This document shows, in pieces, positions 35,571 to 44,823 of a DNA stretch of 64,000 nt. Each line of letters begins with the position of its first letter. The stretch's first letter is position 1. Made by a program: the position numbers and the translations under genes. Under the pieces are notes generated by a model, which was not told where the DNA came from, did no database searches, and worked only from the letters and a program-made list of their open reading frames with translations. The stretch spans positions 62,001-126,000 of the forward strand of contig JAIUNL010000013.1 of assembly GCA_020161835.1 (NCBI GenBank), written 5' to 3'. The DNA is from Bacteroidota bacterium. Lineage in GTDB: Bacteria > Bacteroidota > JABWAT01.

Positions 35571-36734
35571 ATGTTTTTTATTTACAAAATATTTATTGGA
35601 CTTTTTCTTAAAATGGTTTCTCCTTTTATTGAAAAAGAACCAAAATTATGGGTTTTTGGAGCTTTCTATGGCACAAGATTTATTGAAAACTCTAAATATT
35701 TTTATTATTATGTCTCCAAACAAAATCAGGAAAAGTGTATTTGGGTCGCCAAGAATAAAAAGCTTGTTCATGAATTAAATTCAAAAGGTTTTCCCTGCGT
35801 TTACAATTATTCGATAGAGGGGATGCTGACAATACTGAAGGCCAAATATTATGTTTTTTCAACATCCAGAAATGATATTGATTTTTATTTTCATGGGAAA
35901 AAGACCGTAATTATCAATTTATTTCATGGGATGCCAATAAAAAAAATTGTCAAAGATTTTCCCCATAAAAATACCTTTACTGAACAAATTATAAATTATT
36001 TAAATGACAGGTTCATTGTTGGATTTGATTGGGAACATATTGATTATTCTATTTCAACTTCTCCTTTTTTTACTCCGTTTTTGACGACAGCATTTGGTTC
36101 AAAAAAAATTCTGGAAACCGGTTTACCAAGAAATGACTTGTTTTTTTCGCTTAACCTTTCTGAAAAAATACATAGTATACTAAAGGGCAAGACTGTTATA
36201 ACCTATATGCCAACTCATAGAAAATATGGGTTAGGTCTGCAAAATCCGGCACTTTTTTCCAATAACCCTGAAATCCTGGACTATTTTAGAAAAAATAACA
36301 TAGTAATTGTATATAAATTACATGTTAATATGCTTAAACCCGGTTATCAAAGTGAAATACAGTCTGATGTCATAATTGATTTGTCAGCTGCAATTATAGA
36401 CCCACAAGAACTATTGGCTGATACTGACTTGCTGATCACTGATTATTCAAGTTGCTTTATTGACTTTATGCTTTTAAAAAGACCATTTCTATTTTATCAT
36501 TATGATAACTATGAAGTAACTGATAATCCTGTTTATTTCCGGATAGGTACTTATTTTCAAAACCTGATTTGTAAAAATGAAAATGAATTAGTCTATAAAA
36601 TAAAGGAATCTTTGCGGGAATTTACGCCAAATACCAATGCCAATTCCCTTGACCTTTTCCATACAAATCAATCAGGCGGATATTCTAAAGCAATTTACAC
36701 AATTGTCACTGAGCAAAGGCCTCATGAACTTTGA
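35571..36734 (+). CDS. CDP-glycerol glycerophosphotransferase (TagB/TagF-like)
   Basis: A 387-residue peripheral enzyme of the glyphos_transf family. Conserved blocks: IINLFHGMPIK (the H-G dyad), ETGLPRND, YMPTHR, YKLHVN, and LLITDYSSCFIDF. The size matches a TagB-type primase or short transferase rather than the larger TagF polymerase with its N-terminal extension. It would move glycerol phosphate from CDP-glycerol to a lipid-linked sugar on the cytoplasmic side. The gene follows tagD by six bases and its end overlaps the flippase gene by 11 bases. Whether it adds one unit or a chain cannot be read. Confidence 0.9.
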   Translation: MFFIYKIFIGLFLKMVSPFIEKEPKLWVFGAFYGTRFIENSKYFYYYVSKQNQEKCIWVAKNKKLVHELNSKGFPCVYNYSIEGMLTILKAKYYVFSTSRNDIDFYFHGKKTVIINLFHGMPIKKIVKDFPHKNTFTEQIINYLNDRFIVGFDWEHIDYSISTSPFFTPFLTTAFGSKKILETGLPRNDLFFSLNLSEKIHSILKGKTVITYMPTHRKYGLGLQNPALFSNNPEILDYFRKNNIVIVYKLHVNMLKPGYQSEIQSDVIIDLSAAIIDPQELLADTDLLITDYSSCFIDFMLLKRPFLFYHYDNYEVTDNPVYFRIGTYFQNLICKNENELVYKIKESLREFTPNTNANSLDLFHTNQSGGYSKAIYTIVTEQRPHEL

Positions 36735-38148
36735 TGTAAAGAACCTATTCAAGGATGGAATAGTTTATGGAATAGGTGAAATTCTTACCCGATTAACTCA
36801 ATTTCTGATTCTTCCCCTGATTCTTGCCTACCTTAGTCCTGAGCAATTCGGAACGGCTGACTATTTTTTGTCCTTTAAAAATTTTCTTACAATCATTCTT
36901 AATGTTGGAATGATGACAGCTATTCTTAGAGTTGCGGCTGCGGATAAAGGCTACAATCAATCTGAAGTGGTTTTTTCCTCCTTTTTAATAACCTTTATTT
37001 TCGGGTTAGTTGGAATCATTTTACTTGCCTTTTTCTCTGGTGGGTTATCGAATTTACTTTTAGATACTGATCTGGGGACTGATTTTATTATTTCTTTTGC
37101 TACCGCCTGGGCCTATTCAATGAGGCTTGTCATTCTTGGCGTCAATAGATTAAATAGAACCCCGGGACGGTTTATTATTTTAAACCTGATTGATGTAACA
37201 CTCTATATCTCTTTGGCCTATTATCTTGTCAGTTCGCCAGATGGAAATTACCGGTCTTTACTAATTGCAAACTTAATATCAGTTTTGGCTTCATTGGTAA
37301 TTGGATTTGTTCTGATTTCAAAAAACATTACTATAAAATACAATGAAACCGTTATCAAAGAACTTATTTCTTTTGGTTTGGCATTTCTTTTAATAAATAT
37401 TGTTTTTTCCTTTCTGCAAATCTCAAACCGGATATTTTTAAAGTTTGATTCTTCATTTTCTGATTTAGGTATCTTAGGTTTAACGACCCGGTTGTCACTT
37501 CTTGTCGGGAGTTTTATTATTACGCCGTTCAGTCTTGCCTGGCTTCCTTTTTTAAATCAATCACATTCAAAACCTGAGTTCAATGAAAGTGTTAATAAAA
37601 TATATGTCCTCTTTATTGGGTTTGTTCTTTTGATTTGCATTTTAATTCAATTTACGGTTGTTGACATTCTTATGTTATTTAACCTGAATGAATATCGTGG
37701 AATTGATTCTTACATTTCTTATTACACTTTTGGGTATTTATTTTTTGGTTTATACTATTTCTTTTCAGGTGGAATATACATTAAAAATGAGAAATCAAAA
37801 TATACCATAATTGGAATTGCAGTCCTTTTGTTTAATTTAGTTGCAAGTTTTACCATGAAAGGAGATAACACACTTCATTCTGTTGGGATCATCTCCTTAG
37901 TATCATATTCGCTGCTTGCCGTGCTGTCATGGTATTTTTCAAAGGATATCATTTCTGTAAAACTGTTTTCCCGGGATATTTTATGGTTTCTAGCCGTTGC
38001 AATAGGTTTTACAATTGTTTTGATAGTAACTCAACTGATGGTTTCAATTGAGGATACTTTCAAATTCTATGCAGTTAAATATGGAATACTTATGGTATTT
38101 TCATTGTTGGTCCTGTTTAAAACATTTAAAATATGGCGGAGGGTTTAA
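36724..38148 (+). CDS. Wzx-like polysaccharide flippase (MATE/MOP family)
   Basis: A 474-residue protein with 12-14 predicted helices. The N-terminus (GIVYGIGEILTRLTQFLILPLILAYLS) is typical of Wzx/RfbX-type flippases that turn undecaprenyl-linked repeat units to the periplasm. The frame is open from 36637, but ATG36724 has AAAGG five bases upstream and starts the recognisable family sequence, so it is chosen; this leaves an 11-base overlap with the glycerophosphotransferase gene. The next gene begins directly after the stop (TAAATG). Confidence 0.9.
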   Translation: MNFDVKNLFKDGIVYGIGEILTRLTQFLILPLILAYLSPEQFGTADYFLSFKNFLTIILNVGMMTAILRVAAADKGYNQSEVVFSSFLITFIFGLVGIILLAFFSGGLSNLLLDTDLGTDFIISFATAWAYSMRLVILGVNRLNRTPGRFIILNLIDVTLYISLAYYLVSSPDGNYRSLLIANLISVLASLVIGFVLISKNITIKYNETVIKELISFGLAFLLINIVFSFLQISNRIFLKFDSSFSDLGILGLTTRLSLLVGSFIITPFSLAWLPFLNQSHSKPEFNESVNKIYVLFIGFVLLICILIQFTVVDILMLFNLNEYRGIDSYISYYTFGYLFFGLYYFFSGGIYIKNEKSKYTIIGIAVLLFNLVASFTMKGDNTLHSVGIISLVSYSLLAVLSWYFSKDIISVKLFSRDILWFLAVAIGFTIVLIVTQLMVSIEDTFKFYAVKYGILMVFSLLVLFKTFKIWRRV

Positions 38149-39456
38149 ATGTTCAGCTTCAACCTTCGCCGCCTATTGGTTTGGTTCCCCTATATTTTAT
38201 TTCTTGTCATTCCATTTCACGTTTTCATTTCTCTGTACATGTCTTTTAAGATGGGTTGGGGAATGAATGACATCAAACTTATTCTTTTCAAAATGTGGAA
38301 AGAAATATTTTTAATTTTAGGTTTTTTACTGTTTTTTATTTTAAAAATTATAAAGTTAAAAAAAGAACCCTTTTTACAACTTCATAAAGTTGACTTGCTT
38401 GTACTTTCATTTTCAATAATCGGATTGTTCTATACCTTAGGTGGAACTGATTTTGGAATTGCAATGTGGAGTTATAGATCTATTACCTATATGTTTCTCT
38501 TTTATTTCCTTGGCCGAATTGTGGATTTTGAAGAAAAGGATTGGTTAAGATTTGGGTTTACTATACTTGGCCTTGGTGTCATCACATCCATCATTGGTGT
38601 CATTCAGGTGGAATATTTTGGTCCTGAATTTCATGCAATCTTTTATGGTGAGGACAAATTACACTATGTTTTTACCAGTGCTGATTATGATAAACTCAGA
38701 GCAAGTTCAACGTTTGTTTCAGTTCATGAGTTTGGCTTGTTTATGATCCTGGGTTTGTTTTCAAGCCTATATATATTCGTTATCTGGAAAGCAAAATCAG
38801 TCACAAAATACGTTACACTTGGGCTAATTAATCTGGTTTTACTTGTTGGACTTATTTATTCACTTTCCAGAAGTTCATTTTTAATCTTAATTATTGGGTT
38901 TTTATTCCTGTCAATCAGAAAACTGCAGTATTTGATTTTCGGTTTGGTCGTTGCCCTTGTGTTTTATTATGCCCTTGATTTTATTGGGGCCTTCGATAGT
39001 TTTAGAACAGTTGCCTCGGGAAAGGACCCCTCAACCCAAGGGCACTCTTCAATTATTTTAACTGCAATTACCGATTTTCTAAGCAACCCTATTGGGATTG
39101 GACTTGGAGAAGTCGGTGTAGTCGTAAGAAGATTCAAACCAGAAGCCATTCAATATGAGGGTGAGTTTTTTAACATCCTCGTTCAAATGGGGGTTTTGGG
39201 CGTTACATTTATCATTTTGATGTCTTATAAAGTATTTAATATTGCAAACAAAGAGTTTAAAACAGCGGAAAATGAAATTGGTTTCAGAATGATTTCGATT
39301 TATATTGCTTTAATCGTGATATGTTTGTTTTTCAGAGACCTGATTTTGCCTCGTGACCAAATGAATTTTAGTTTAGGATGGTTTTATATAGGAGCCTATC
39401 TGACGCTTCTAACAAACCGATCAAATGGTTTGAAAGAATACAATTTCGAAAAATGA
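38149..39456 (+). CDS. Wzy-like O-antigen/capsule polymerase
   Basis: A 435-residue protein with about 12 transmembrane helices and a periplasmic loop, the layout of Wzy/O-antigen ligase proteins. SRSSFLILIIGFLFL and the later SNPIGIGLGEVG segment are typical of the Wzy_C family. It would polymerise flipped repeat units, with Wzz setting length. Ligase function cannot be fully excluded because polymerases and ligases share this fold, but its place between Wzx and the glycosyltransferases favours a polymerase. It starts directly after the wzx stop and overlaps the GT2 start by four bases. Confidence 0.85.
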   Translation: MFSFNLRRLLVWFPYILFLVIPFHVFISLYMSFKMGWGMNDIKLILFKMWKEIFLILGFLLFFILKIIKLKKEPFLQLHKVDLLVLSFSIIGLFYTLGGTDFGIAMWSYRSITYMFLFYFLGRIVDFEEKDWLRFGFTILGLGVITSIIGVIQVEYFGPEFHAIFYGEDKLHYVFTSADYDKLRASSTFVSVHEFGLFMILGLFSSLYIFVIWKAKSVTKYVTLGLINLVLLVGLIYSLSRSSFLILIIGFLFLSIRKLQYLIFGLVVALVFYYALDFIGAFDSFRTVASGKDPSTQGHSSIILTAITDFLSNPIGIGLGEVGVVVRRFKPEAIQYEGEFFNILVQMGVLGVTFIILMSYKVFNIANKEFKTAENEIGFRMISIYIALIVICLFFRDLILPRDQMNFSLGWFYIGAYLTLLTNRSNGLKEYNFEK

Positions 39457-40283
39457 AAATTTCAATCATTACCCCAGCATTCAATTCAGTTTCATACCTT
39501 AAAAAATGTGTCAAATCCATTGGTGATCAGACGTACAATATTGATTATGAGCATATCATTATTGACGGAGGAAGTTCTGATGGTACAAAAGAATATTTGA
39601 ACACTATTCAATCACCACACATTAAATTTATTTCTGAAAAAGATAATGGGATGTATCATGCCTTGAATAAGGGATTGAACATGACTTCCGGCGAAATTAT
39701 AGGTCATTTAAATTCGGATGAACAATATCTTCCCGGAACATTTGAAAAGGTTGTTTCAATTTTTGAAGAAAACCCTCAGATTGATATCATTTTTGGTCAT
39801 TGTGTCTTTATTAACCCTGATGGTACACCGGTTTGCTTCCGTAAGAGTTACACACCTAAATGGTATTTGATCAGAGCATCCTATTTATATTTAATGACTT
39901 GTACGATTTTCTTCAGGCGGAGCATTATTGACTCAGGATTGAGATTTGATGAAACTTTGAAAAGTATTGCTGATGAGGAATTTGTTTGTTCGATTCTCAT
40001 GCAAAATTTCAGAGGAAAGGTGGTGAATCATTACTTTTCTGCCTTTACAATGACAGGTTCAAATTTGATGTTAAAACCAATTTCATTTGCTGAAGTCAAT
40101 GCAAGACAATTACCAATTTGGGTCAAATTACTAAAACCATTTTTGAATCTTACCCGCATTTTAATAAAATTTGTTTCTGGGGGGTTCTTTGAAAAGTTAC
40201 CACTAAAATATAAAGTGTATGTTAGTGATATCAATGAAAGACAGGAATTTGAAATTAAAAAGCAAAGGTCTTCTTACAGATGA
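39453..40283 (+). CDS. family 2 glycosyltransferase (intact copy of duplicated module)
   Basis: A 276-residue GT-A enzyme. It has ISIITPAFNSVSYL, IIIDGGSSDGT, the metal-binding HLNSDE (in place of DxD), and a C-terminal domain with TIFFRRSIIDSG and HYFSAFTM. The ATG overlaps the wzy stop (ATGA); an upstream open stretch to 39378 is dismissed because it lies inside wzy. It would add a sugar to the lipid-linked repeat unit in the cytoplasm. The last 125 residues are clearly similar to the relic at 42153-42527, and the next gene has a paralogue just after that relic. Confidence 0.9.
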   Translation: MKISIITPAFNSVSYLKKCVKSIGDQTYNIDYEHIIIDGGSSDGTKEYLNTIQSPHIKFISEKDNGMYHALNKGLNMTSGEIIGHLNSDEQYLPGTFEKVVSIFEENPQIDIIFGHCVFINPDGTPVCFRKSYTPKWYLIRASYLYLMTCTIFFRRSIIDSGLRFDETLKSIADEEFVCSILMQNFRGKVVNHYFSAFTMTGSNLMLKPISFAEVNARQLPIWVKLLKPFLNLTRILIKFVSGGFFEKLPLKYKVYVSDINERQEFEIKKQRSSYR

Positions 40284-41410
40284 CCAGACTTAAAATTGGA
40301 ATAGATGCTAAATGGTTTTTTGAAGGTCCTCCAAGTGGAAAATTGGTTATTAATGAGTGGATTAAGCAATTATCTAATTTTCCGGATTATGACTTTTATT
40401 TATTTTTAAAAAGATCGTCTAAGGAAATTGAATTGGAATTTCCAAAAAATATTCATGTTATCTATATTGATCCATTGAGTAATTTTTCAGCCAATCAATT
40501 CAGCATTCCCAGAGCTGCTGATAAACTTGGCCTTGATTGTGTTGTTTACCAAAATTTTCCTCCAGTTAAATCCAAACACAAACGAATTGCATTTGTTCAT
40601 GATGTAATATTCGAAACCAATCCGGAATATTATTCATGGAAAGAAAGATTATACTTTAAACCCTTGCGTTTTTTGTCAAACAGAGCTGATATGGTTCTTA
40701 CTGTTTCGAACTCAGAAGAAAAACGCCTAAAAAAAACAGGTTACATTATTAAAGGACAACCAAGCGGTGTTATTCCAAATGGTGTAAATTCAGATTTATT
40801 TAATTTATTATCTGAGTCAAGTTCAAATAAAATCATTAATGAAAAGTTTGGTTTTACATTTCGCTACGTCTTATTTGTTGGAAGGTTAAATATAAGGAAA
40901 AATATTTCGGGTTTGATCAATTCAATACAGTTCTGGGAGAATCCTGATTTGAAACTCGTAATTGCAGGAAAACCGGATGGAATGAATGATATTAATGATT
41001 CAATGATAAAGAGAATGCAAGATTCTGGTAAGATATTTTTTACAGGTTTTGTCAGTCAGGATGAGCTCATTTCACTTTTGAGACATTCTGCTTGTTTTTG
41101 TTTCCCTTCCTTTGATGAAGGCTTTGGTCTTCCGCCTCTTGAAGCTATGGCAGCAGGGGCACCTGTGGTAGTTTCCAATTGCTCTTCAATGCCAGAAATT
41201 TGTGGGACTGATGTCATTTACATAGATCCGCACAATCCTCTTCAAATCGCCGAAGGTATTAATAAAGTTCTGAATTTTACGAATGAAGAACGTGAATCAG
41301 TAATTACCCAGGGTAAAAAATATGCTGCAGACTGGAATTGGACAAAATCAATTGAAAGGCTCATTTATCATTCAGAAAGATTAGTAAATGGCAGTCATTC
41401 AAATAATTGA
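40280..41410 (+). CDS. family 4 glycosyltransferase (copy A)
   Basis: A 376-residue GT-B enzyme. N-terminal KIGIDAKWFFEGPPSGKLV, AFVHDVIFETNPEYYSW, and the C-terminal donor site FPSFDEGFGLPPLEAMAAGAPVV with the E-x7-E pattern. It is a close paralogue of 42539-43657: both share IGIDAKW, SGK-V, VVYQNFP / VIYQNFP, HDVIF.(T/S)NPEYYS and the same ending. ATGA overlap with GT2 upstream; its 3' end overlaps the acyltransferase by 23 bases. Sugar donor unknown. Confidence 0.92.
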   Translation: MTRLKIGIDAKWFFEGPPSGKLVINEWIKQLSNFPDYDFYLFLKRSSKEIELEFPKNIHVIYIDPLSNFSANQFSIPRAADKLGLDCVVYQNFPPVKSKHKRIAFVHDVIFETNPEYYSWKERLYFKPLRFLSNRADMVLTVSNSEEKRLKKTGYIIKGQPSGVIPNGVNSDLFNLLSESSSNKIINEKFGFTFRYVLFVGRLNIRKNISGLINSIQFWENPDLKLVIAGKPDGMNDINDSMIKRMQDSGKIFFTGFVSQDELISLLRHSACFCFPSFDEGFGLPPLEAMAAGAPVVVSNCSSMPEICGTDVIYIDPHNPLQIAEGINKVLNFTNEERESVITQGKKYAADWNWTKSIERLIYHSERLVNGSHSNN

Positions 41411-42110
41411 AAAAGTAATAAAAATTTTAAAAAATGATCCAATGTATCATTTTGAAACTTCTTATTCCGGCAAACAATTGTTTTATATTTCCTATTTTCG
41501 GGCCAGGCAAGTTTTAAGAGGTTTATTCCTTAAAATAAAATTCAAGAAAACACATGGACTTTTATTTGTTGGAAAACGAGTTATAACTGAACATAGTTAT
41601 TTAATTGAAACTGGAAAAAATACAATTATTGAAGATGGGGTTTTCATTTCTGCTCTTTCTGAAAATGGAATAGTATTGGGAAATAATGTTACTATAGCAA
41701 AGTATTCAATTTTAAATTCTACTGGTGTGATTCGAAATAAAGGTCGTGGTATTCAAATTGGCAATAATTCTGCTGTTGGTGCTCAATCCTATATTGGTGG
41801 GCAGGGTGGTGTTGAAATTGGACAGAATGTCATTATGGGTCCTGGAGTCAAAATATTTTCAGAAAATCATATTTTCACACACTCAGATAAGCCAATCCGG
41901 CTACAAGGTGAAACCCGGCTTGGAGTTAGAATTGGAGATAACTGCTGGGTTGGGGCAAACGTAACCATTGTTGACGGCACAAATTTAGGTTCCGGTTGTG
42001 TGGTTGCAGCAGGCGCTGTAGTTAATAAGTCGTTTCCAGAAAATTCTGTTATTGCAGGTGTACCTGCAAAGCTGATAAAAAACAGAATTGAGAACAGTCA
42101 AGTTGTTTAA
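41388..42110 (+). CDS. left-handed beta-helix (hexapeptide) acyltransferase
   Basis: A 240-residue protein with hexapeptide repeats from about residue 70 on (INIGxN-like GIQIGNNSAVGAQSYIGG, VEIGQNVIMGPGVKIF) and the catalytic-type His in SENHIFTH. The end, CWVGANVTIVDGTNLGSGC and VIAGVPAKLIKN, is typical of WcaF/LacA-like O-acetyltransferases. It likely acetylates a sugar of the repeat unit from acetyl-CoA. It overlaps the previous gene by 23 bases, and it sits exactly where the N-terminal part of the second GT2 is missing. Confidence 0.9.
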   Translation: MAVIQIIEKVIKILKNDPMYHFETSYSGKQLFYISYFRARQVLRGLFLKIKFKKTHGLLFVGKRVITEHSYLIETGKNTIIEDGVFISALSENGIVLGNNVTIAKYSILNSTGVIRNKGRGIQIGNNSAVGAQSYIGGQGGVEIGQNVIMGPGVKIFSENHIFTHSDKPIRLQGETRLGVRIGDNCWVGANVTIVDGTNLGSGCVVAAGAVVNKSFPENSVIAGVPAKLIKNRIENSQVV

Positions 42111-42152
42111 TTGAAAACCCTTTAAATAATGGAATGATTGAAAAAACCTTGA

Positions 42153-42527
42153 TTTCTTCAAGTAATTTTTATTAGACGGAACATATTTGATTCCGGCTTC
42201 AAGAATGATGAAACGTTAAAAAGTAATGCTACTGATGACTTTATATGCAAAATATCAGCCTCCGGATTTAAATGTGTTGTTGTTAAGCACTATTTTTCTG
42301 CTTTTACAATTAATAGTAATATTCTGATGCTTAAACCAATCTTAAATATTGAAGTCAAAGCTCGACACCTACCAGAATGGATTTCTTCTATTAAACTATT
42401 AATAAATGACTTGAGAATTGGACTCAAAATTATTGAGGGCTGCTCCAGAGAAAAACTCATGCTTCCATATATGGTTTATATTGACCCAAAAGCAGCACGT
42501 CAATCTTTTGAAATTACAAAAAAATGA
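42153..42527 (+). pseudogene. C-terminal relic of a family 2 glycosyltransferase
   Basis: An in-frame 124-residue reading begins right after a TGA at 42150-42152 and aligns along its length with the last part of the intact GT2 at 39453-40283: VIFIRRNIFDSG against TIFFRRSIIDSG, HYFSAFTINSN against HYFSAFTMTGSN, LMLKPI in both, EVKARHLPEW against EVNARQLPIW, and SFEITKK against EFEIKK. The nucleotide-binding and metal-binding half is gone. A protein from an internal ATG (42327) would have no catalytic site. I read this as the remnant of a second GT2-GT4 module, cut where the acyltransferase gene now lies. Confidence 0.85.
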
Positions 42528-42538
42528 TCAACATATAA

Positions 42539-43657
42539 ATGAAAAAATACCGTATCGGCATAGATGCAAAATGGTATCATGACGGACACACAAGTGGTAA
42601 AGTTGTGGTCAGGAACTGGCTTGCTAATCTTGCCGCGTTTTATGAATTTGACGTTTTTCTTTTTTTGGATTCTAAATCTAAAGGTGTTCCATTTCAATTT
42701 AAATCTGAAAATGTTTTTCTTGTTTATTGTTGGGCTGGTAACAATTTAATCTCAAATCTTACGGTTGTTCCGTTTCTCTCCAAAAAACTTAAACTTGACC
42801 TGGTTATCTATCAGAATTTCCCTTCATTTTGGGGAAAACATTTAAAAATTGCATTTATTCATGATGTGATTTTTAAAAGCAATCCTGAATATTATTCCAT
42901 AAGGGAGCGAATCTATTTTTCCTTCTTAAAACCTTTGTCACGTTTTTGTGATCATGTTGCAACCATTTCCCTAAATGAAATAGAGCGGATTAAAAAATAT
43001 GGTTATGGTCCGCCCAGTAATGAACCACTTCTTGTTTATAATGGGTGTAACCCCACTCAGGTTCTTTCTGAAAAAAGGATTTCTTTTGCAGAAATAAAGC
43101 AAAAATATAAGTTACCAGAAACTTATATTTTATATTTGGGTCGCATTAATATCAGAAAAAATTTAGGCGTACTTCTCAAAGCTATTGAAAAAATAGATAA
43201 ATCAGTCCACCTTGTAATTGCAGGTAAAAAAGATTGGAAACAATCAGAAATCAGTGAACTCCTTAATAAAAAAGAAATAAATGATAGAGTTGTTTTTACT
43301 GGTTATGTTTTAGAATCTGAAATTATGTCTATAATGGAAAATGCTAGGGTTTTTGTCTTTCCGTCAAAGGAAGAAGGTTTTGGCATTCCGCCCTTAGAAG
43401 CAATGATGGCCGGTACCCCAGTTGTTGTATCTGATATTCCAGTTCTTCGGGAAATTTGTGGTGATGCTGCGTTTTATGCAGATGCTTCACTACCTGATGA
43501 ATTTGCGGAAAAAATTCAAATGATTCTAAATGATCCCTCACTTCGGGAAAATATGATTCAAACAGGTATCAGTCATGTAAATAAATTTACCTGGCAGCAA
43601 ACAGCTGAGCAGCTTAAAAAGGCTGTCACCCAAACACTAAATTTAAATAAATTATGA
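42539..43657 (+). CDS. family 4 glycosyltransferase (copy B)
   Basis: A 372-residue GT-B enzyme, paralogous to 40280-41410. It has YRIGIDAKWYHDGHTSGKV, AFIHDVIFKSNPEYYS, YLGRINIRKNLG, and the donor site FPSKEEGFGIPPLEAMMAGTPVV. All family landmarks are intact, so it should be active, perhaps with altered donor or acceptor after duplication. It follows the GT2 relic by 11 bases, the same gene order as the intact GT2-GT4 pair, and overlaps the next gene by four bases (ATGA). Confidence 0.92.
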   Translation: MKKYRIGIDAKWYHDGHTSGKVVVRNWLANLAAFYEFDVFLFLDSKSKGVPFQFKSENVFLVYCWAGNNLISNLTVVPFLSKKLKLDLVIYQNFPSFWGKHLKIAFIHDVIFKSNPEYYSIRERIYFSFLKPLSRFCDHVATISLNEIERIKKYGYGPPSNEPLLVYNGCNPTQVLSEKRISFAEIKQKYKLPETYILYLGRINIRKNLGVLLKAIEKIDKSVHLVIAGKKDWKQSEISELLNKKEINDRVVFTGYVLESEIMSIMENARVFVFPSKEEGFGIPPLEAMMAGTPVVVSDIPVLREICGDAAFYADASLPDEFAEKIQMILNDPSLRENMIQTGISHVNKFTWQQTAEQLKKAVTQTLNLNKL

Positions 43658-44751
43658 AAATTGCAATACTTGGTTCCAGAGGGTACCCCTATGTCTATTC
43701 AGGTTATGAAACCTTTGTTTCTGAGCTGGTGCCACGGCTAACTGCAAAAGGACATGACATTACGGTTTATTGCCACTCACAACTTTTTCCTGAAAAACCA
43801 AAAGAAGTTAATGGCATCAAATTGGTTTATATCCCGGCAATTGAACATAAAATTCTTTCACAGTTCAGCCACTCTTTTCTTTCAACCCTTCATGTCATGT
43901 TTCGTCGGTTTGATGTTGTTCTTTATGTGAATTCGGCAAATGGTCCTTTTGGTTTGTTCACAATGGCTTCATTTAATAAAACGGCTATTAATGTGGATGG
44001 ACTTGAATGGATGAGGCCAAAATGGAAAGGACTTGGTGCTAAATATTTTCATTTTTCCTCATGGTTATCTACCAAATTATTTACCAAAGTCATAACTGAT
44101 TCTGACCGGATGCATGATATTTACAAAAAGGAATTCAATTCTGAATCAGAAGTCATTGCCTACGGCGCAACGCCAGAGTTCAGTGAAAAACCTGAATTGG
44201 TTTCCCATTTTGGTGTCAAACCGGGTGATTACTACCTGATAGTCGGTCGTCTGATCCCGGATAACAACTCAGATATCATTGTAAAAGGTTTTGAAAAAAC
44301 GGCAACCACAAGAAAATTGGTTATTCTCGGAGATGTCCCTTACAAAGATGAATTTGCCGACCGCGTTAAATCGACTACTGATAGCAGAATAATTTTTCCC
44401 GGATATGTGAAAGACAAACAAATTCTAAAAGAACTCTATGCAAATTGTTATGCCTACCTGCACGGGCATGAATTTGGCGGTACAAATCCAACCTTACTGA
44501 AAGCACTTGCATACGGTAACTGCATTCTTGCACTTGATACCGTATTTAGCCGGGAAGTTCTATTGAACGACAAACACGGCTTGTATTTTTCTAAAAATCC
44601 TGAATCGGTAACTGAAGTGATTGATTTTATTGATAAGAATGAACCGGAAGCTGAAAAATTCAGAAAAATATCACGTGAACGGATCACCTCTCACTATACC
44701 TGGGAAAAAATAACCGACCAGTACGAAAAATTGTTTATTTCAATGAAATAA
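43654..44751 (+). CDS. glycosyltransferase with DUF1972-type N-terminus (rhamnosyltransferase-like)
   Basis: A 365-residue GT-B protein. The N-terminal half is the DUF1972 form: KIAILGSRGYPYVYSGYETFVSELV, INVDGLEWMRPKW and KVITDSDRM. The C-terminal half has YLIVGRLIPDNNSDIIV and the donor-site EFGGTNPTLLKALAYGN. In known clusters such proteins are often rhamnosyl- or related transferases of exopolysaccharides, but the donor is not fixed. ATGA overlap with copy B upstream; a 72-base gap follows. Trimmed to family features, the protein is full length. Confidence 0.88.
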   Translation: MKIAILGSRGYPYVYSGYETFVSELVPRLTAKGHDITVYCHSQLFPEKPKEVNGIKLVYIPAIEHKILSQFSHSFLSTLHVMFRRFDVVLYVNSANGPFGLFTMASFNKTAINVDGLEWMRPKWKGLGAKYFHFSSWLSTKLFTKVITDSDRMHDIYKKEFNSESEVIAYGATPEFSEKPELVSHFGVKPGDYYLIVGRLIPDNNSDIIVKGFEKTATTRKLVILGDVPYKDEFADRVKSTTDSRIIFPGYVKDKQILKELYANCYAYLHGHEFGGTNPTLLKALAYGNCILALDTVFSREVLLNDKHGLYFSKNPESVTEVIDFIDKNEPEAEKFRKISRERITSHYTWEKITDQYEKLFISMK

Positions 44752-44823
44752 ATAAGACAGACCATTAAGTTAATCGGTTGGATGGTTTTCTAACCGGTAA
44801 CTAAGACAAGGTTTTAAAATATT

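Noticed and set aside
36637..36723. Longer start for the Wzx-like flippase
   Set aside because: The extra 29 codons lie wholly within the glycerophosphotransferase gene in another frame, and ATG36724 has a good ribosome binding site.
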